Shown here one piece after another: positions 56,545 through 64,000 of a stretch of 64,000 nt of DNA (positions are counted from its first letter, which is position 1; every line of letters starts with the position of its first letter). The notes under the pieces are model-generated. The model saw only the letters and a list, made by a program, of their open reading frames with translations. It was not told the origin of the DNA and ran no database searches. Both the position numbers and the translations under genes were made by a program. This DNA is from Streptomyces sp. TLI_146 (GTDB lineage Bacteria; Actinomycetota; Actinomycetes; Streptomycetales; Streptomycetaceae): the NCBI RefSeq assembly GCF_002846415.1, contig NZ_PJMX01000001.1, forward strand, positions 6,076,001-6,140,000, given 5' to 3'.

Positions 56545-57513
56545 ATGCAGCCTAGGAACATGTCCATGAGCGGCGTCGTCGACCTCGCCGCGGTGAAGGC
56601 GGCCGGTGAGGCCAAGGCCAAGGCGGAGCAGGCCCGAGTCGAGGCCGCCCGTCAGGGCGGGGGCGCGGCCGTACCGCCGTCGGCCCTCGTGATCGATGTC
56701 GACGAGGCCGGGTTCGAGCGCGACATCCTCCAGCGTTCGGCCGAGGTGCCGGTCGTCATCGACTTCTGGGCCGAGTGGTGCGAGCCGTGCAAGCAGCTCG
56801 GCCCGCTCCTGGAGCGGCTGGCCGCGGAGTACAACGGCCGCTTCCTGCTGGCCAAGATCGACGTCGACGCCAACCAGATGCTGATGCAGCAGTTCGGGAT
56901 CCAGGGGATCCCGGCGGTCTTCGCGGTGGTCGCCGGTCAGGCGCTGCCCCTCTTCCAGGGCGCCGCCCCCGAGGCCCAGATCCGCGAGACCCTCGACCAG
57001 CTGATCCAGGTCGCCGAGGAGCGCTTCGGCCTCACCGGCATCGCCGTCGACGCCGACGCGGACACCGCGCAGGCCCCCGCCGCGCCCGCGGCCGGTCCGT
57101 ACGACGCCCTGCTCGAAGCGGCCGTCAGGGCCCTGGACTCCGGCGATCTGGCCGGCGCGGTCCAGGCGTACAAGAACGTGCTCGCCGACGACCCCGGCCA
57201 CCCCGAGGCCAAGCTCGGCCTCGCCCAGGCCGAACTGCTGCGCCGAGTCCAGGACATGGACCCGCAGCAGGTCCGCAAGGACGCGGCGGAGAAGCCCGCG
57301 GACGTCACCGCCCAGATCGCCGCGGCGGATCTGGACCTGGTCGGCGGACACGTCGAGGACGCGTTCGGCCGGCTCGTCGAGACCGCCCGGGTCACCTCGG
57401 GCGAGGACCGCAACGCGGCCCGGCTGCGGCTGCTCGAACTCTTCGAAGTCGTCGGCACCGACGACCCGCGGGTGACCAAGGCCCGGGGCGCGCTGGCACG
57501 AGTTCTTTACTGA
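56545..57513 (+). CDS. CnoX/YbbN-like thioredoxin-TPR chaperone protein
   Basis: 322 residues: N-terminal helical leader with an Ala/Lys-rich stretch, thioredoxin domain (about 47-155) with WAEWCEPCKQLGPLLERL, then tetratricopeptide-type helices (about 180-322). The CxxC motif (Cys-79, Cys-82) is intact, whereas E. coli CnoX lacks the pair, so this one may combine holdase and redox activity. ATG 56545 follows GGGGGAGGATG. Such proteins hand unfolded clients to chaperonins. Confidence 0.88.
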   Translation: MQPRNMSMSGVVDLAAVKAAGEAKAKAEQARVEAARQGGGAAVPPSALVIDVDEAGFERDILQRSAEVPVVIDFWAEWCEPCKQLGPLLERLAAEYNGRFLLAKIDVDANQMLMQQFGIQGIPAVFAVVAGQALPLFQGAAPEAQIRETLDQLIQVAEERFGLTGIAVDADADTAQAPAAPAAGPYDALLEAAVRALDSGDLAGAVQAYKNVLADDPGHPEAKLGLAQAELLRRVQDMDPQQVRKDAAEKPADVTAQIAAADLDLVGGHVEDAFGRLVETARVTSGEDRNAARLRLLELFEVVGTDDPRVTKARGALARVLY

Positions 57514-57609
57514 ACCGGGGCGCGGTCTCCGGGCCGCTCCAGGGGCGCTGAGCTGTCGTCGCGTGCAACTACGCGGCTGACGATTTGGCGACACGGAGAC
57601 AAGCGGCGG

Positions 57610-57639
57610 CCGCGTTTTACCAAAACTTGGTAAACGCGG
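57610..57639. promoter_or_regulatory. Imperfect 30-bp dyad
   Basis: CCGCGTTTTACCAA and TTGGTAAACGCGG with a three-base centre; one extra T on the left. It is either the terminator of the CnoX-like gene or an operator. Confidence 0.55.
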
Positions 57640-57645
57640 TCGCTG

Positions 57646-57790
57646 TTACTGGCAGTAAATTGAACTGCTTCTTACGTCCGTATTGAGACGTCTATTTCCC
57701 CTTCTGTCCGGTGACTTGGGGGTACGAAGTGTGGCGACCCGATGCCGGGCTGTCGTGCCACGGTTATCCCTCCGTTACTGGCAAGTAACG
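57646..57790. promoter_or_regulatory. Two related palindromic boxes
   Basis: TTACTGGCAGTAA (57646-57658, 6-1-6) and CGTTACTGGCAAGTAACG (57773-57790, 7-4-7) share TTACTGGCA...AGTAA. Two copies 127 bases apart upstream of one operon suggest a common regulator. Confidence 0.6.
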
Positions 57791-58152
57791 AACCCCCTTG
57801 CGCCCCTCCTCCGAATGGACCACGATCGGCCACGCTCGGTCCAATAACGCACCAGCCCGACAGCCACTCGGGGCTGCGCGTTTCTGGGTCCCCACCGAGC
57901 CGGCCGGCGGCCCCGTCGCCGACCGTGGACAGGGGGGTCTCCGCTCACCGGCGGGGCCTGTCCAGCAGGTTGTGCGTGATACGCGTCAGGCGCGACCAGT
58001 GGTTGTCGCTCGGGGGTGATCGCCGGTGCTTTCGGACGCGGTACGCGCCTGAAGACTCGGGCGCTCCTTCCCGAGGACGTAGCACTTCTCCCATCCCTGG
58101 ACAGCCTGCGAAGGTCCGTCCCGGAGATGTACGTCCGAGAAGGAGGAAAGTC

Positions 58153-58833
58153 ATGGAGTCCCAAGTTCGTGGCGGGACCAGATGGAAGCGGTTCGCGCTG
58201 GTCATGGTGCCGAGCGTCGCCGCCACGGCGGCGATAGGCATCGGGCTCGCCCAGGGTGCGCTGGCGGCTTCGTTCAGTGTGTCCGGTGTTGACTTCAAGG
58301 TCACGGCGGACCAGCTGGTCGGCCACAACATGCTTCAGTACGGGTCGATCGACAGCGGCGCGGGCAAGAACCACCCGGTGGTCGTGTCCGGCTTCAACCA
58401 CGCCGAGATCACCAATATGTGCCAGTCCGTCGTGACGCCGCTCCCGTTCGACATCCCGGGCATCGGCAAGGCCGTCACGATGAAGATCGAGGCGGGCACG
58501 GAGGCGGGCAAGCCCGTCGTGGCGGACAACATCTACCTTGATGTGTCCGAGCTCGACACCGACGCGACGTTCAAGAACATCGACATCGGCGTCGCGGCGG
58601 GCGAGGGTCAGGGCACGGGCGACGAACGTGTCGAGATCCAGCCCGGCAAGAAGGGCACGCCGGGCGAGAGCCCCAGCCAGTACGGCTTCGCGCAGCGCGC
58701 CAAGGAAGTCGTTCTGGACGGGGTGCAGCAGCGTGCGTGGGCAACCACGGCGGCCAGCTTCAAGCTCAACGGCCTGAAGCTGCGGCTGTCCGGTGGCTCC
58801 AACGAGTGCCAGCTCAAGCCCAAGGCTCACTAG
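58153..58833 (+). CDS. DUF6230 family protein
   Basis: 226 residues. MESQVRGGTRWKRFALVMVPSVAATAAIGIGLAQGALAASFSVSG: Arg-rich head and hydrophobic stretch (14-38) look like a signal peptide with an ALA-A cut site. The exported part is Gly/Val-rich beta-type with two Cys (NMCQSVV and NECQLK) that could form a disulfide. Old databases call homologues cholesterol esterase, but no Ser-His-Asp lipase motif is present. ATG 58153 follows a perfect AGGAGG. Forms an operon with the next two genes. Confidence 0.85.
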   Translation: MESQVRGGTRWKRFALVMVPSVAATAAIGIGLAQGALAASFSVSGVDFKVTADQLVGHNMLQYGSIDSGAGKNHPVVVSGFNHAEITNMCQSVVTPLPFDIPGIGKAVTMKIEAGTEAGKPVVADNIYLDVSELDTDATFKNIDIGVAAGEGQGTGDERVEIQPGKKGTPGESPSQYGFAQRAKEVVLDGVQQRAWATTAASFKLNGLKLRLSGGSNECQLKPKAH

Positions 58834-58840
58834 AGGCCTC

Positions 58841-58882
58841 ACCCGGCGGTCGGCGAGAGCACGACCCTTCCGGCCGCCGGGT
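58841..58882 (+). terminator. Hairpin in the DUF6230-DUF6114 gap
   Basis: ACCCGGCGG and CCGCCGGGT make a nine-bp stem just after the DUF6230 stop; a TCCTCTTCCTTTC tract follows. Possible partial terminator that keeps the first gene more abundant. Confidence 0.6.
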
Positions 58883-58928
58883 CCTCTTCCTTTCACACAG
58901 CAACAGCGGTACCAGGGAGCTGTTTTCC

Positions 58929-59483
58929 ATGAGCGCCGAGACCACAGGTTCCCGCGGGTTCACCTACTGGCGACTTCGTTTCCGTGCCTGGCGGGGCCGC
59001 AGGCCGTTCTGGGCGGGGCTGTTCACCATCGCCGGTGGCGTGCCCATCATGTACTTCCCGTACGCCAACATGCACCTGGGCAACATCACGCTGGCCATGT
59101 CGACGACGGCCGGGGCGGGTTCGCTGATCATCGGCGTACTTCTGGTGACGCTGGGCGTGACGATGTGGTTCCACCACATCGTCCGGGTGTTCGCCGGTAT
59201 CGCGGCCATCCTGCTGGCGCTGATCTCCCTGCCCGTCGCGAACTTCGGCGGCTTCGTCATCGGCTTCCTGTTCGCCCTCTTCGGCGGGGCGCTCGCAGTC
59301 GCGTGGGTGCCCGCGAAGCCCAGAAGGCGTGATCTGCGCGCCAAGGCCGCCGACCCCTCGGGCGATGAGCCGGACGCACTCCCGGAAGAGGGCAGTGTCC
59401 CCGGCCCGCGCGAGGAGGAGTTCGGAACGGCCGCCACGGAAACGACAGTTGACGCCAATGGCGGGAGGAACAGTGCGGGGTGA
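58929..59483 (+). CDS. DUF6114 membrane protein
   Basis: 184 residues; four transmembrane helices between residues about 30 and 130 (RPFWAGLFTIAGGVPIMYF, LAMSTTAGAGSLIIGVLLVTLG, VFAGIAAILLALISLPVANF, GGFVIGFLFALFGGALAVAWV), basic N-terminus and acidic tail of about 55 residues. ATG 58929 follows AGGGAGCTG. DUF6114 and DUF6230 proteins occur together in Streptomyces; function unknown. Overlaps the next start. Confidence 0.87.
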   Translation: MSAETTGSRGFTYWRLRFRAWRGRRPFWAGLFTIAGGVPIMYFPYANMHLGNITLAMSTTAGAGSLIIGVLLVTLGVTMWFHHIVRVFAGIAAILLALISLPVANFGGFVIGFLFALFGGALAVAWVPAKPRRRDLRAKAADPSGDEPDALPEEGSVPGPREEEFGTAATETTVDANGGRNSAG

Positions 59484-60795
59484 CGAGACGCAGCTGGGCT
59501 CGACCGGAGGCGGCGACTCCCGTGGGAGAGGCGGGCCGCGCCACGCGGCCCCGAGGAAGTCGCTGCTGACGAAGCTGCACATGCCCGCGGGCAAGGCGAT
59601 GGCCCTTGCGGCCATGCCGACGGCCATGTTCGTCGGGATGAGCCTCACGCCCAAGCTCGCGATGGCGGACGACAAGACGGACATCCCGTTCGCGCCCGGC
59701 CCCTGTGTGACGCGCTCCGACCAGCCGAGCGAGTCGCCCAGCCCGTCGTCGAGCAAGTCGTCGAAGCCGACGCCGAGCCCGTCGTCCTCCGCTTCCCCCT
59801 CGTCCTCGGACAAGGACAAGGAGCCGACCCCGACGACGACGCCGTCGGCGGACAAGGCGCAGCAGAGCCAGCAGATGCCCGCGGGGAAGACCTCCACGCA
59901 GGCGCCGACGACGAAGCCGTCCACGACGCCCGCGCCCGCGCCCACGTCCACCAAGTCGACCAACCCGCTCGACCCGTTGGGCCTGGGGGACGTGCTGGGA
60001 GACATCCTGGGCGTACACCCGAGCAAGTCGTCGGCACCGGTGACCCCGAAGCCGTCGTCGACCGCGACGTCCACGCCGACGACGAAGCCGACCACCAAGG
60101 CTCCGACGCCGAAGACGACGACGGCCAAGCCGTCGACGAAGCCGGTCACGAAGCCGGTTGACAAGACGGCCGAGGCGATCCGCGAGGCGGCCGCGCAGGC
60201 GGGCCAGAAGGTCGAGGACCTGGCGGACAACGCCAAGGGCCTGGACGCCAAGAAGGACCCCGCGGTCCCCGACGGCGCCAAGCAGCCCTTCCCGTGTCCC
60301 ACGGCGGACCCGAAGGCCCTGGCCGACGCCAAGCTCGCCGCGGGCGTCCCGCTGCTGCCGGACCAGCCGTGGATCCTCAAGACCTCCAAGCTGACGCTGG
60401 GCGGCCTGAACTACGAGGGCATCGTCGAGGTCAAGACGGGCAGCGGCAAGATCAAGAAGGTCCTGAAGTTCACGGCGAAGTCGGTGGACATCGACAACCT
60501 GCACCAGCTGGTCTACGGCCCGGAGCTGAACGGCAAGCCGACCACCGCCCACGTCAAGGCGCGCGCGGGCTCCACGTCGGAGATCCGCAACGGCACGGTG
60601 ACGATGTACACGGAGGAGCTGAAGGGCAACCTCTTCGGCCTCATCCCGATCACGTTCAGCCCGCAGAGCCCGCCGCCTCTGAACATCCCGTACGTCTTCT
60701 TCACGAACGCGACGGTCCACCAGGCGGGCCAGTTCGGCGGAACGCTGACGGTCCCGGGACTGCAGAACTACATCACGGACGGCAGCCCCGAGTAG
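59473..60795 (+). CDS. Secreted Ser/Thr/Pro/Lys-rich protein of the DUF6230 operon
   Basis: 440 residues. Basic head, hydrophobic part ending PKLAMA-DD (cut near residue 65), then a linker of about 170 residues of Ser/Thr/Pro/Lys repeats (residues 80-245) of wall-spanning type, and a C-terminal domain of about 180 residues (from about QPFPCPTADPKAL) with DKPWILKTSKLTL-like beta strands. No enzymatic motif seen. GTG 59473 is chosen: GGGAGGAA lies four bases upstream; it overlaps the DUF6114 stop by 11 bases. Confidence 0.8.
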   Translation: MRGDETQLGSTGGGDSRGRGGPRHAAPRKSLLTKLHMPAGKAMALAAMPTAMFVGMSLTPKLAMADDKTDIPFAPGPCVTRSDQPSESPSPSSSKSSKPTPSPSSSASPSSSDKDKEPTPTTTPSADKAQQSQQMPAGKTSTQAPTTKPSTTPAPAPTSTKSTNPLDPLGLGDVLGDILGVHPSKSSAPVTPKPSSTATSTPTTKPTTKAPTPKTTTAKPSTKPVTKPVDKTAEAIREAAAQAGQKVEDLADNAKGLDAKKDPAVPDGAKQPFPCPTADPKALADAKLAAGVPLLPDQPWILKTSKLTLGGLNYEGIVEVKTGSGKIKKVLKFTAKSVDIDNLHQLVYGPELNGKPTTAHVKARAGSTSEIRNGTVTMYTEELKGNLFGLIPITFSPQSPPPLNIPYVFFTNATVHQAGQFGGTLTVPGLQNYITDGSPE

Positions 60796-60834
60796 CCGTA
60801 CGCGCACAAAAGCCCATCCGGGAGCCGCAGTTGA

Positions 60835-60871
60835 GCCGTGGCCCGCACCGATATCCGGTGCGGGCCACGGC
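60835..60871 (+). terminator. Terminator of the DUF6230 operon
   Basis: GCCGTGGCCCGCACCG, five bases, then its exact reverse complement: a 16-bp perfect stem 40 bases after the last stop. Confidence 0.9.
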
Positions 60872-61005
60872 TGTTCGGCGGCGAGGGGGACAATCACCTG
60901 AAGACCTGCCGTACCCTTTAGGGGCTGGGATGAGGAAACGCGCGACCGGGGGCAGGCCCTCATGCGCCGCTTCCCACGGGAAGTGGCCCGGAGCGGGCGC
61001 GCCCC

Positions 61006-62232
61006 CTACCCCCTCCGCCGCACCCTCACCGGCCTCCGCTTCAACACCACATAAGCCACCCCCGCCGCCACCGCGGCCCCCGCCCCCAGCCCCGTCCAGC
61101 CCAGGACGCCCATGCCGGAGGAGTCCGTGGTCGTCGCCGCCGTGCCGGCGGGCTTGGGCGGGGGCGTGGGCTTCAGGGCGTCCAGGGTGCCCACCGGCTT
61201 TGCCTTGCCCACTGCCGTGAAGCCCCAGTCCAGCAGGGCGCGCGTCTCCGTGTAGACCTTGTCGTGCTTGTTCTCCTGGGGGTTCATCACCGTCACCAGG
61301 ATCGTGTGGCCGTCGCGGGTGGCGGCTTCGGCCAGGGTGTTGCCGGCGTGGGTGGTGTAGCCGTTCTTGCCGCCGATCAGGCCGGGGTACTTGGGTACGC
61401 CGCCGATGCCGGACAGCATGCGGTTGGTGTTGGAGATGCCGAACGGCTTGCCCTTGGTGTTCGGGCCGCCCGGGAACTTCGCGTCCGCCGTCGCGCAGTA
61501 CTCCTTGAAGTCCTTGTTGCGCAGGCCCGAGCGCAGGAACAGGGTCAGGTCGTACGCCGAGGAGACCTGGCCCTCCGCGTCGTAGCCGTCGGGGCTGCGG
61601 ACGTGGGTGTCCTTGGCGCCCAGCGCGTCCGCCTTCGCCTGCATGTCCGTCACCGTCTTCGGGACGCCGCCGTTCATCGACGCCAGGACGTGCACCGCGT
61701 CGTTGCCCGAGCGGAGGAACACGCCGCGCCAGAGGTCGGCCCCCAGGTACGTCTGGCCCGGGACGATGCCGACCGCGCTGCTGCCGTCGCCCATGCCCGT
61801 GAGCTCCGCCGGCTCCACCTTGTGGCTCGCCGTGCCCGGGACCGCCGGCAGCACCGTGTCCGCGAAGAGCATCTTGAGGGTGGAGGCGGGCGGCAGCGGC
61901 CAGTGGGCGTTGTTGGCGGCGAGCACCTGGCCCGTGTCCGCGTCCGAGACCATCCAGGAGAGCGCGGAGAGACCGGCGGGCAGCGCGGGGGCGCCCTCGC
62001 CGGTCTGCGGGCCCGGGCGGCCCAACTGCTCGCCGCCGAGCGTGGACATGGACGCCGGGGGCTGCTTGGGGGCCCCGGCGCGCGGTACCCCGGGGCTCGG
62101 CTTCCCGGGCGACGGCGTGCCCGGCTTCACCGGGTGCGCCGCCGCCGGGGCGACACCGGAGACCGCCGCCGCCACGGTGAGGGCGACGGCCGCCAGCGGG
62201 CGGTTGAACTGCACAGTTATCGGGGCACGCAT
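61006..62232 (-). CDS. D-alanyl-D-alanine carboxypeptidase (S11 / PBP5-like)
   Basis: 408 residues. Signal peptide (1-32), Pro/Gly/Lys-rich linker (33-80), catalytic domain with SxxK at Ser-117/Lys-120 (PASTLKML), SGN at 175-177 and a third motif K-N-G at 289-291 (GGKNGYTTHAGNT) instead of the usual KTG. A Pro-rich hinge and one C-terminal helix (about 380-400) ending in RRRPVRVRRRG anchor it in the membrane. It removes the terminal D-Ala of peptidoglycan stems. Start ATG 62232. Confidence 0.92.
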   Translation of the reverse strand: MRAPITVQFNRPLAAVALTVAAAVSGVAPAAAHPVKPGTPSPGKPSPGVPRAGAPKQPPASMSTLGGEQLGRPGPQTGEGAPALPAGLSALSWMVSDADTGQVLAANNAHWPLPPASTLKMLFADTVLPAVPGTASHKVEPAELTGMGDGSSAVGIVPGQTYLGADLWRGVFLRSGNDAVHVLASMNGGVPKTVTDMQAKADALGAKDTHVRSPDGYDAEGQVSSAYDLTLFLRSGLRNKDFKEYCATADAKFPGGPNTKGKPFGISNTNRMLSGIGGVPKYPGLIGGKNGYTTHAGNTLAEAATRDGHTILVTVMNPQENKHDKVYTETRALLDWGFTAVGKAKPVGTLDALKPTPPPKPAGTAATTTDSSGMGVLGWTGLGAGAAVAAGVAYVVLKRRPVRVRRRG

Positions 62233-62309
62233 GAACGCGAACGTACCCCACGGAATATGTAGATCCTGTTGCGGGCACTCCGCGACTGGGCAACGGAGAC
62301 GGTAAAAGG

Positions 62310-62349
62310 TTTCCCTGTACGGGGGAGGGCCGTGCCCCGTACAGGGAAA
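62310..62349 (-). terminator. Terminator hairpin of pyk
   Basis: TTTCCCTGTACGGGG and its exact complement make a 15-bp perfect stem with a 10-base loop between the pyk end and the carboxypeptidase start; read from pyk, it ends in AGGTTTTACC-like sequence. Confidence 0.8.
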
Positions 62350-62350
62350 G

Positions 62351-62440
62351 TGCCGCCGCCCCGGCGCCCGGGGGCGGCCCCGGGACTCCTCCCGTGCCGC
62401 CGCCCCGACGCCCGAGGGCGGCCCCCCGGGACTCCTCCCG
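62351..62440. repeat. Tandem 44/46-bp repeat downstream of pyk
   Basis: Two units start TGCCGCCGCCCCG and end GGGACTCCTCCCG (62351-62394 and 62395-62440), with five differences. Each includes a GGGGGCGGCCCC-type inverted motif. Confidence 0.8.
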
Positions 62441-62480
62441 TGGTGCCGCCCTCGAACCCGTACGTACTACTGAGGGGCCG

Positions 62481-63911
62481 TCAGCCCTGCTGGCCGCCGC
62501 CCAGGTGGTGCACCCGGACCATGTTCGTGGTGCCGGGGACGCCGGGGGGCGAGCCCGCCGTGATGACCATCGTGTCGCCCTCGTTGTAGCGCTTGAGCTT
62601 CAGCAGCTCCGCGTCGACGAGGTCGACCATCGCGTCCGTGTTGTCCACGTGCGGGACGACGAAGGACTCGACGCCCCAGCTCAGCGCCAGCTGGTTGCGG
62701 GTGCCGGCGTCCGTGGTGAAGGCCAGGATCGGCTGGGCCGCGCGGTAGCGCGAGAGGCGGCGGGCCGTGTCGCCCGACTTGGTGAACGCGACCAGCGCCT
62801 TGCCGTCCAGGAAGTCCGCGATCTCGCAGGCCGCGCGGGCCACCGAACCGCCCTGGGTGCGCGGCTTCTTGCCGGGCACCAGCGGCTGGAGGCCCTTGGA
62901 GAGGAGCTCCTCCTCGGCGGCCTCGACGATGCGGGACATCGTCTTGACCGTCTCGATCGGGTAGGCGCCGACCGAGGACTCGGCGGAGAGCATGACCGCG
63001 TCCGCGCCGTCCAGGATGGCGTTGGCCACGTCGGAGGCCTCGGCGCGGGTCGGGCGCGAGTTGGTGATCATCGACTCCATCATCTGGGTCGCCACGATCA
63101 CCGGCTTGGCGTTGCGGCGGCACAGCTCGATGAGGCGCTTCTGCACCATCGGGACCCGCTCCAGCGGATACTCGACGGCGAGGTCGCCACGGGCCACCAT
63201 CACACCGTCGAACGCCATGACGACGCCCTCCATGTGCTCGACGGCCTGCGGCTTCTCGACCTTGGCGATGACCGGCACCCGGCGGCCGACCTCGTCCATG
63301 ACCTTGTGGACGTCCTTGACGTCGTCGGCGTCGCGGACGAAGGAGAGCGCGACCAGGTCGCAGCCCATCTTCAGGGCGAACCGCAGGTCCTCGACGTCCT
63401 TCTCGGACAGGGCCGGGACGTTCACCGCCGCGCCGGGCAGGTTGATGCCCTTGTGGTCGGAGATGACACCGCCCTCGATGACGATGGTCTTGACCCGGGG
63501 GCCCTCGACCTCGGTCACCTTGAGCTCGACGTTGCCGTCGTTGATCAGGATCGGGTCGCCCTTGGAGACGTCGCCCGGCAGCCCCTTGTAGGTGGTGCCG
63601 CAGATCGACTTGTCGCCCGGGACGTCCTCGGTGGTGATGACGAACTCGTCACCGCGCACCAGCTCGACGGGGCCCTCGGCGAACTTCTCCAGGCGGATCT
63701 TGGGCCCCTGGAGGTCGGCGAGCACGCCGACCGCCTTGCCGGTGTCGGCGGCGGCCTTGCGGACACGGTCGTACCGTTCCTGGTGCTCTGCCTGGGACCC
63801 GTGGCTGAAGTTGAAGCGGGCCACGTTCATACCGGCCTCGATCAGAGCAGTCAGCTGCTCGTAGGAGTCGACGGCGGGGCCCAGTGTGCAGACGATTTTG
63901 GAACGGCGCAT
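62481..63911 (-). CDS. pyk: Pyruvate kinase
   Basis: 476 residues, full length. Converts phosphoenolpyruvate and ADP to pyruvate and ATP. MRRSKIVCTLGPA, MNVARFNFSHG, ADLQGPKIRLEKF, metal-binding MVARGDLAVEYPLERVP and the C-terminal allosteric domain are all present. S. coelicolor has two pyk genes; position suggests this matches SCO5423. On the minus strand TAGGAT (63918-63923) lies only seven bases before the ATG, so the message may be leaderless. Confidence 0.96.
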   Translation of the reverse strand: MRRSKIVCTLGPAVDSYEQLTALIEAGMNVARFNFSHGSQAEHQERYDRVRKAAADTGKAVGVLADLQGPKIRLEKFAEGPVELVRGDEFVITTEDVPGDKSICGTTYKGLPGDVSKGDPILINDGNVELKVTEVEGPRVKTIVIEGGVISDHKGINLPGAAVNVPALSEKDVEDLRFALKMGCDLVALSFVRDADDVKDVHKVMDEVGRRVPVIAKVEKPQAVEHMEGVVMAFDGVMVARGDLAVEYPLERVPMVQKRLIELCRRNAKPVIVATQMMESMITNSRPTRAEASDVANAILDGADAVMLSAESSVGAYPIETVKTMSRIVEAAEEELLSKGLQPLVPGKKPRTQGGSVARAACEIADFLDGKALVAFTKSGDTARRLSRYRAAQPILAFTTDAGTRNQLALSWGVESFVVPHVDNTDAMVDLVDAELLKLKRYNEGDTMVITAGSPPGVPGTTNMVRVHHLGGGQQG

Positions 63912-63939
63912 GAGGCGATCCTATCGGTTTGTTTCGCTC

Positions 63940-63951
63940 CGGAATATTCCG
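63940..63951. promoter_or_regulatory. Palindrome upstream of pyk
   Basis: CGGAATATTCCG is a perfect 12-bp dyad 29 bases before the pyk start, in an AT-rich promoter region. Confidence 0.45.
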
Positions 63952-64000
63952 TCTGGTGGAATGTACAAATGGGCGGAGGCGCGCTCAGTCGTGGCCTCCG

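Larger units (their letters stand above)
57514..58152 (+). other. Long regulatory gap upstream of the DUF6230 operon
   Basis: 639 bases with no convincing gene and locally lower GC. It holds an imperfect 30-bp dyad (57610-57639), two palindromes TTACTGGCAGTAA (57646-57658) and CGTTACTGGCAAGTAACG (57773-57790), and AGGAGG before ATG 58153. In-frame codons upstream of 58153 do exist but encode atypical sequence. Confidence 0.7.

Overview
The window is high-GC actinobacterial chromosome and reads as Streptomyces. The evidence is GTG/TTG starts, frequent 1-4 bp stop/start overlaps, the gene pair for the hyphal-tip coiled-coil proteins Scy and FilP, chiS-chiR-chiC, an AbsC-like MarR regulator and SCO5389-type proteins. 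From memory, gene order follows the S. coelicolor block from about SCO5361 (prmC) to SCO5423 (pyk). The clear exception is a cslA-glxA-GH6 group at 43-48 kb, which I recall lying elsewhere in S. coelicolor (SCO2836-2838).

Layout. 1-4.6 kb: end of prmC, a threonylcarbamoyl-AMP synthase, a low-Mr phosphatase-like protein lacking its nucleophile, glyA and a WecA-like lipid-carrier sugar-phosphate transferase. 4.7-12.8 kb: the F1Fo ATP synthase operon atpIBEFHAGDC, with a Rex-like box upstream and hairpins before atpA and atpC. 12.9-18.2 kb: DUF2550 protein, then chiS-chiR and chiC, whose promoter carries two 14-bp direct repeats. 18.3-26.6 kb: cobalamin adenosyltransferase, 3-hydroxybutyryl-CoA dehydrogenase, STAS protein, a large membrane-anchored P-loop ATPase, NucS, an SCO5389-like protein, a flavin monooxygenase-like protein and a small Cys/His protein. 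26.6-30.7 kb: two tandem, paralogous ABC-2 exporters. 30.8-36 kb: filP and scy. 36.1-39 kb: methylmalonyl-CoA epimerase, thiolase, meaB. 39.4-43 kb: absC, three overlapping AIM24 genes, a DUF3817 protein and a thiamine-binding-like protein. 43.1-48.6 kb: cslA-like, glxA-like, GH6 glucanase, MarR regulator. 48.8-51 kb: second DUF3817 protein and icmA. 51.2-55.5 kb: OmpR-type two-component system divergent from a MurG paralogue plus sugar-nucleotide epimerase. 55.7-57.5 kb: TetR regulator and a CnoX-like thioredoxin/TPR protein. 58.1-60.8 kb: DUF6230-DUF6114-secreted-protein operon. 61-63.9 kb: D,D-carboxypeptidase and pyruvate kinase.

Themes. Adenosylcobalamin-dependent acyl-CoA mutase metabolism is spread over the window: adenosyltransferase, MeaB, epimerase, thiolase, 3-hydroxybutyryl-CoA dehydrogenase and isobutyryl-CoA mutase large subunit. 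Polar growth and envelope functions also cluster: Scy, FilP, CslA/GlxA, WecA-like, MurG paralogue and DacA. Gene-free stretches are mostly convergent junctions filled with a Streptomyces intergenic repeat family (13 copies of one core). I saw no rRNA, tRNA, CRISPR array, transposase or prophage.
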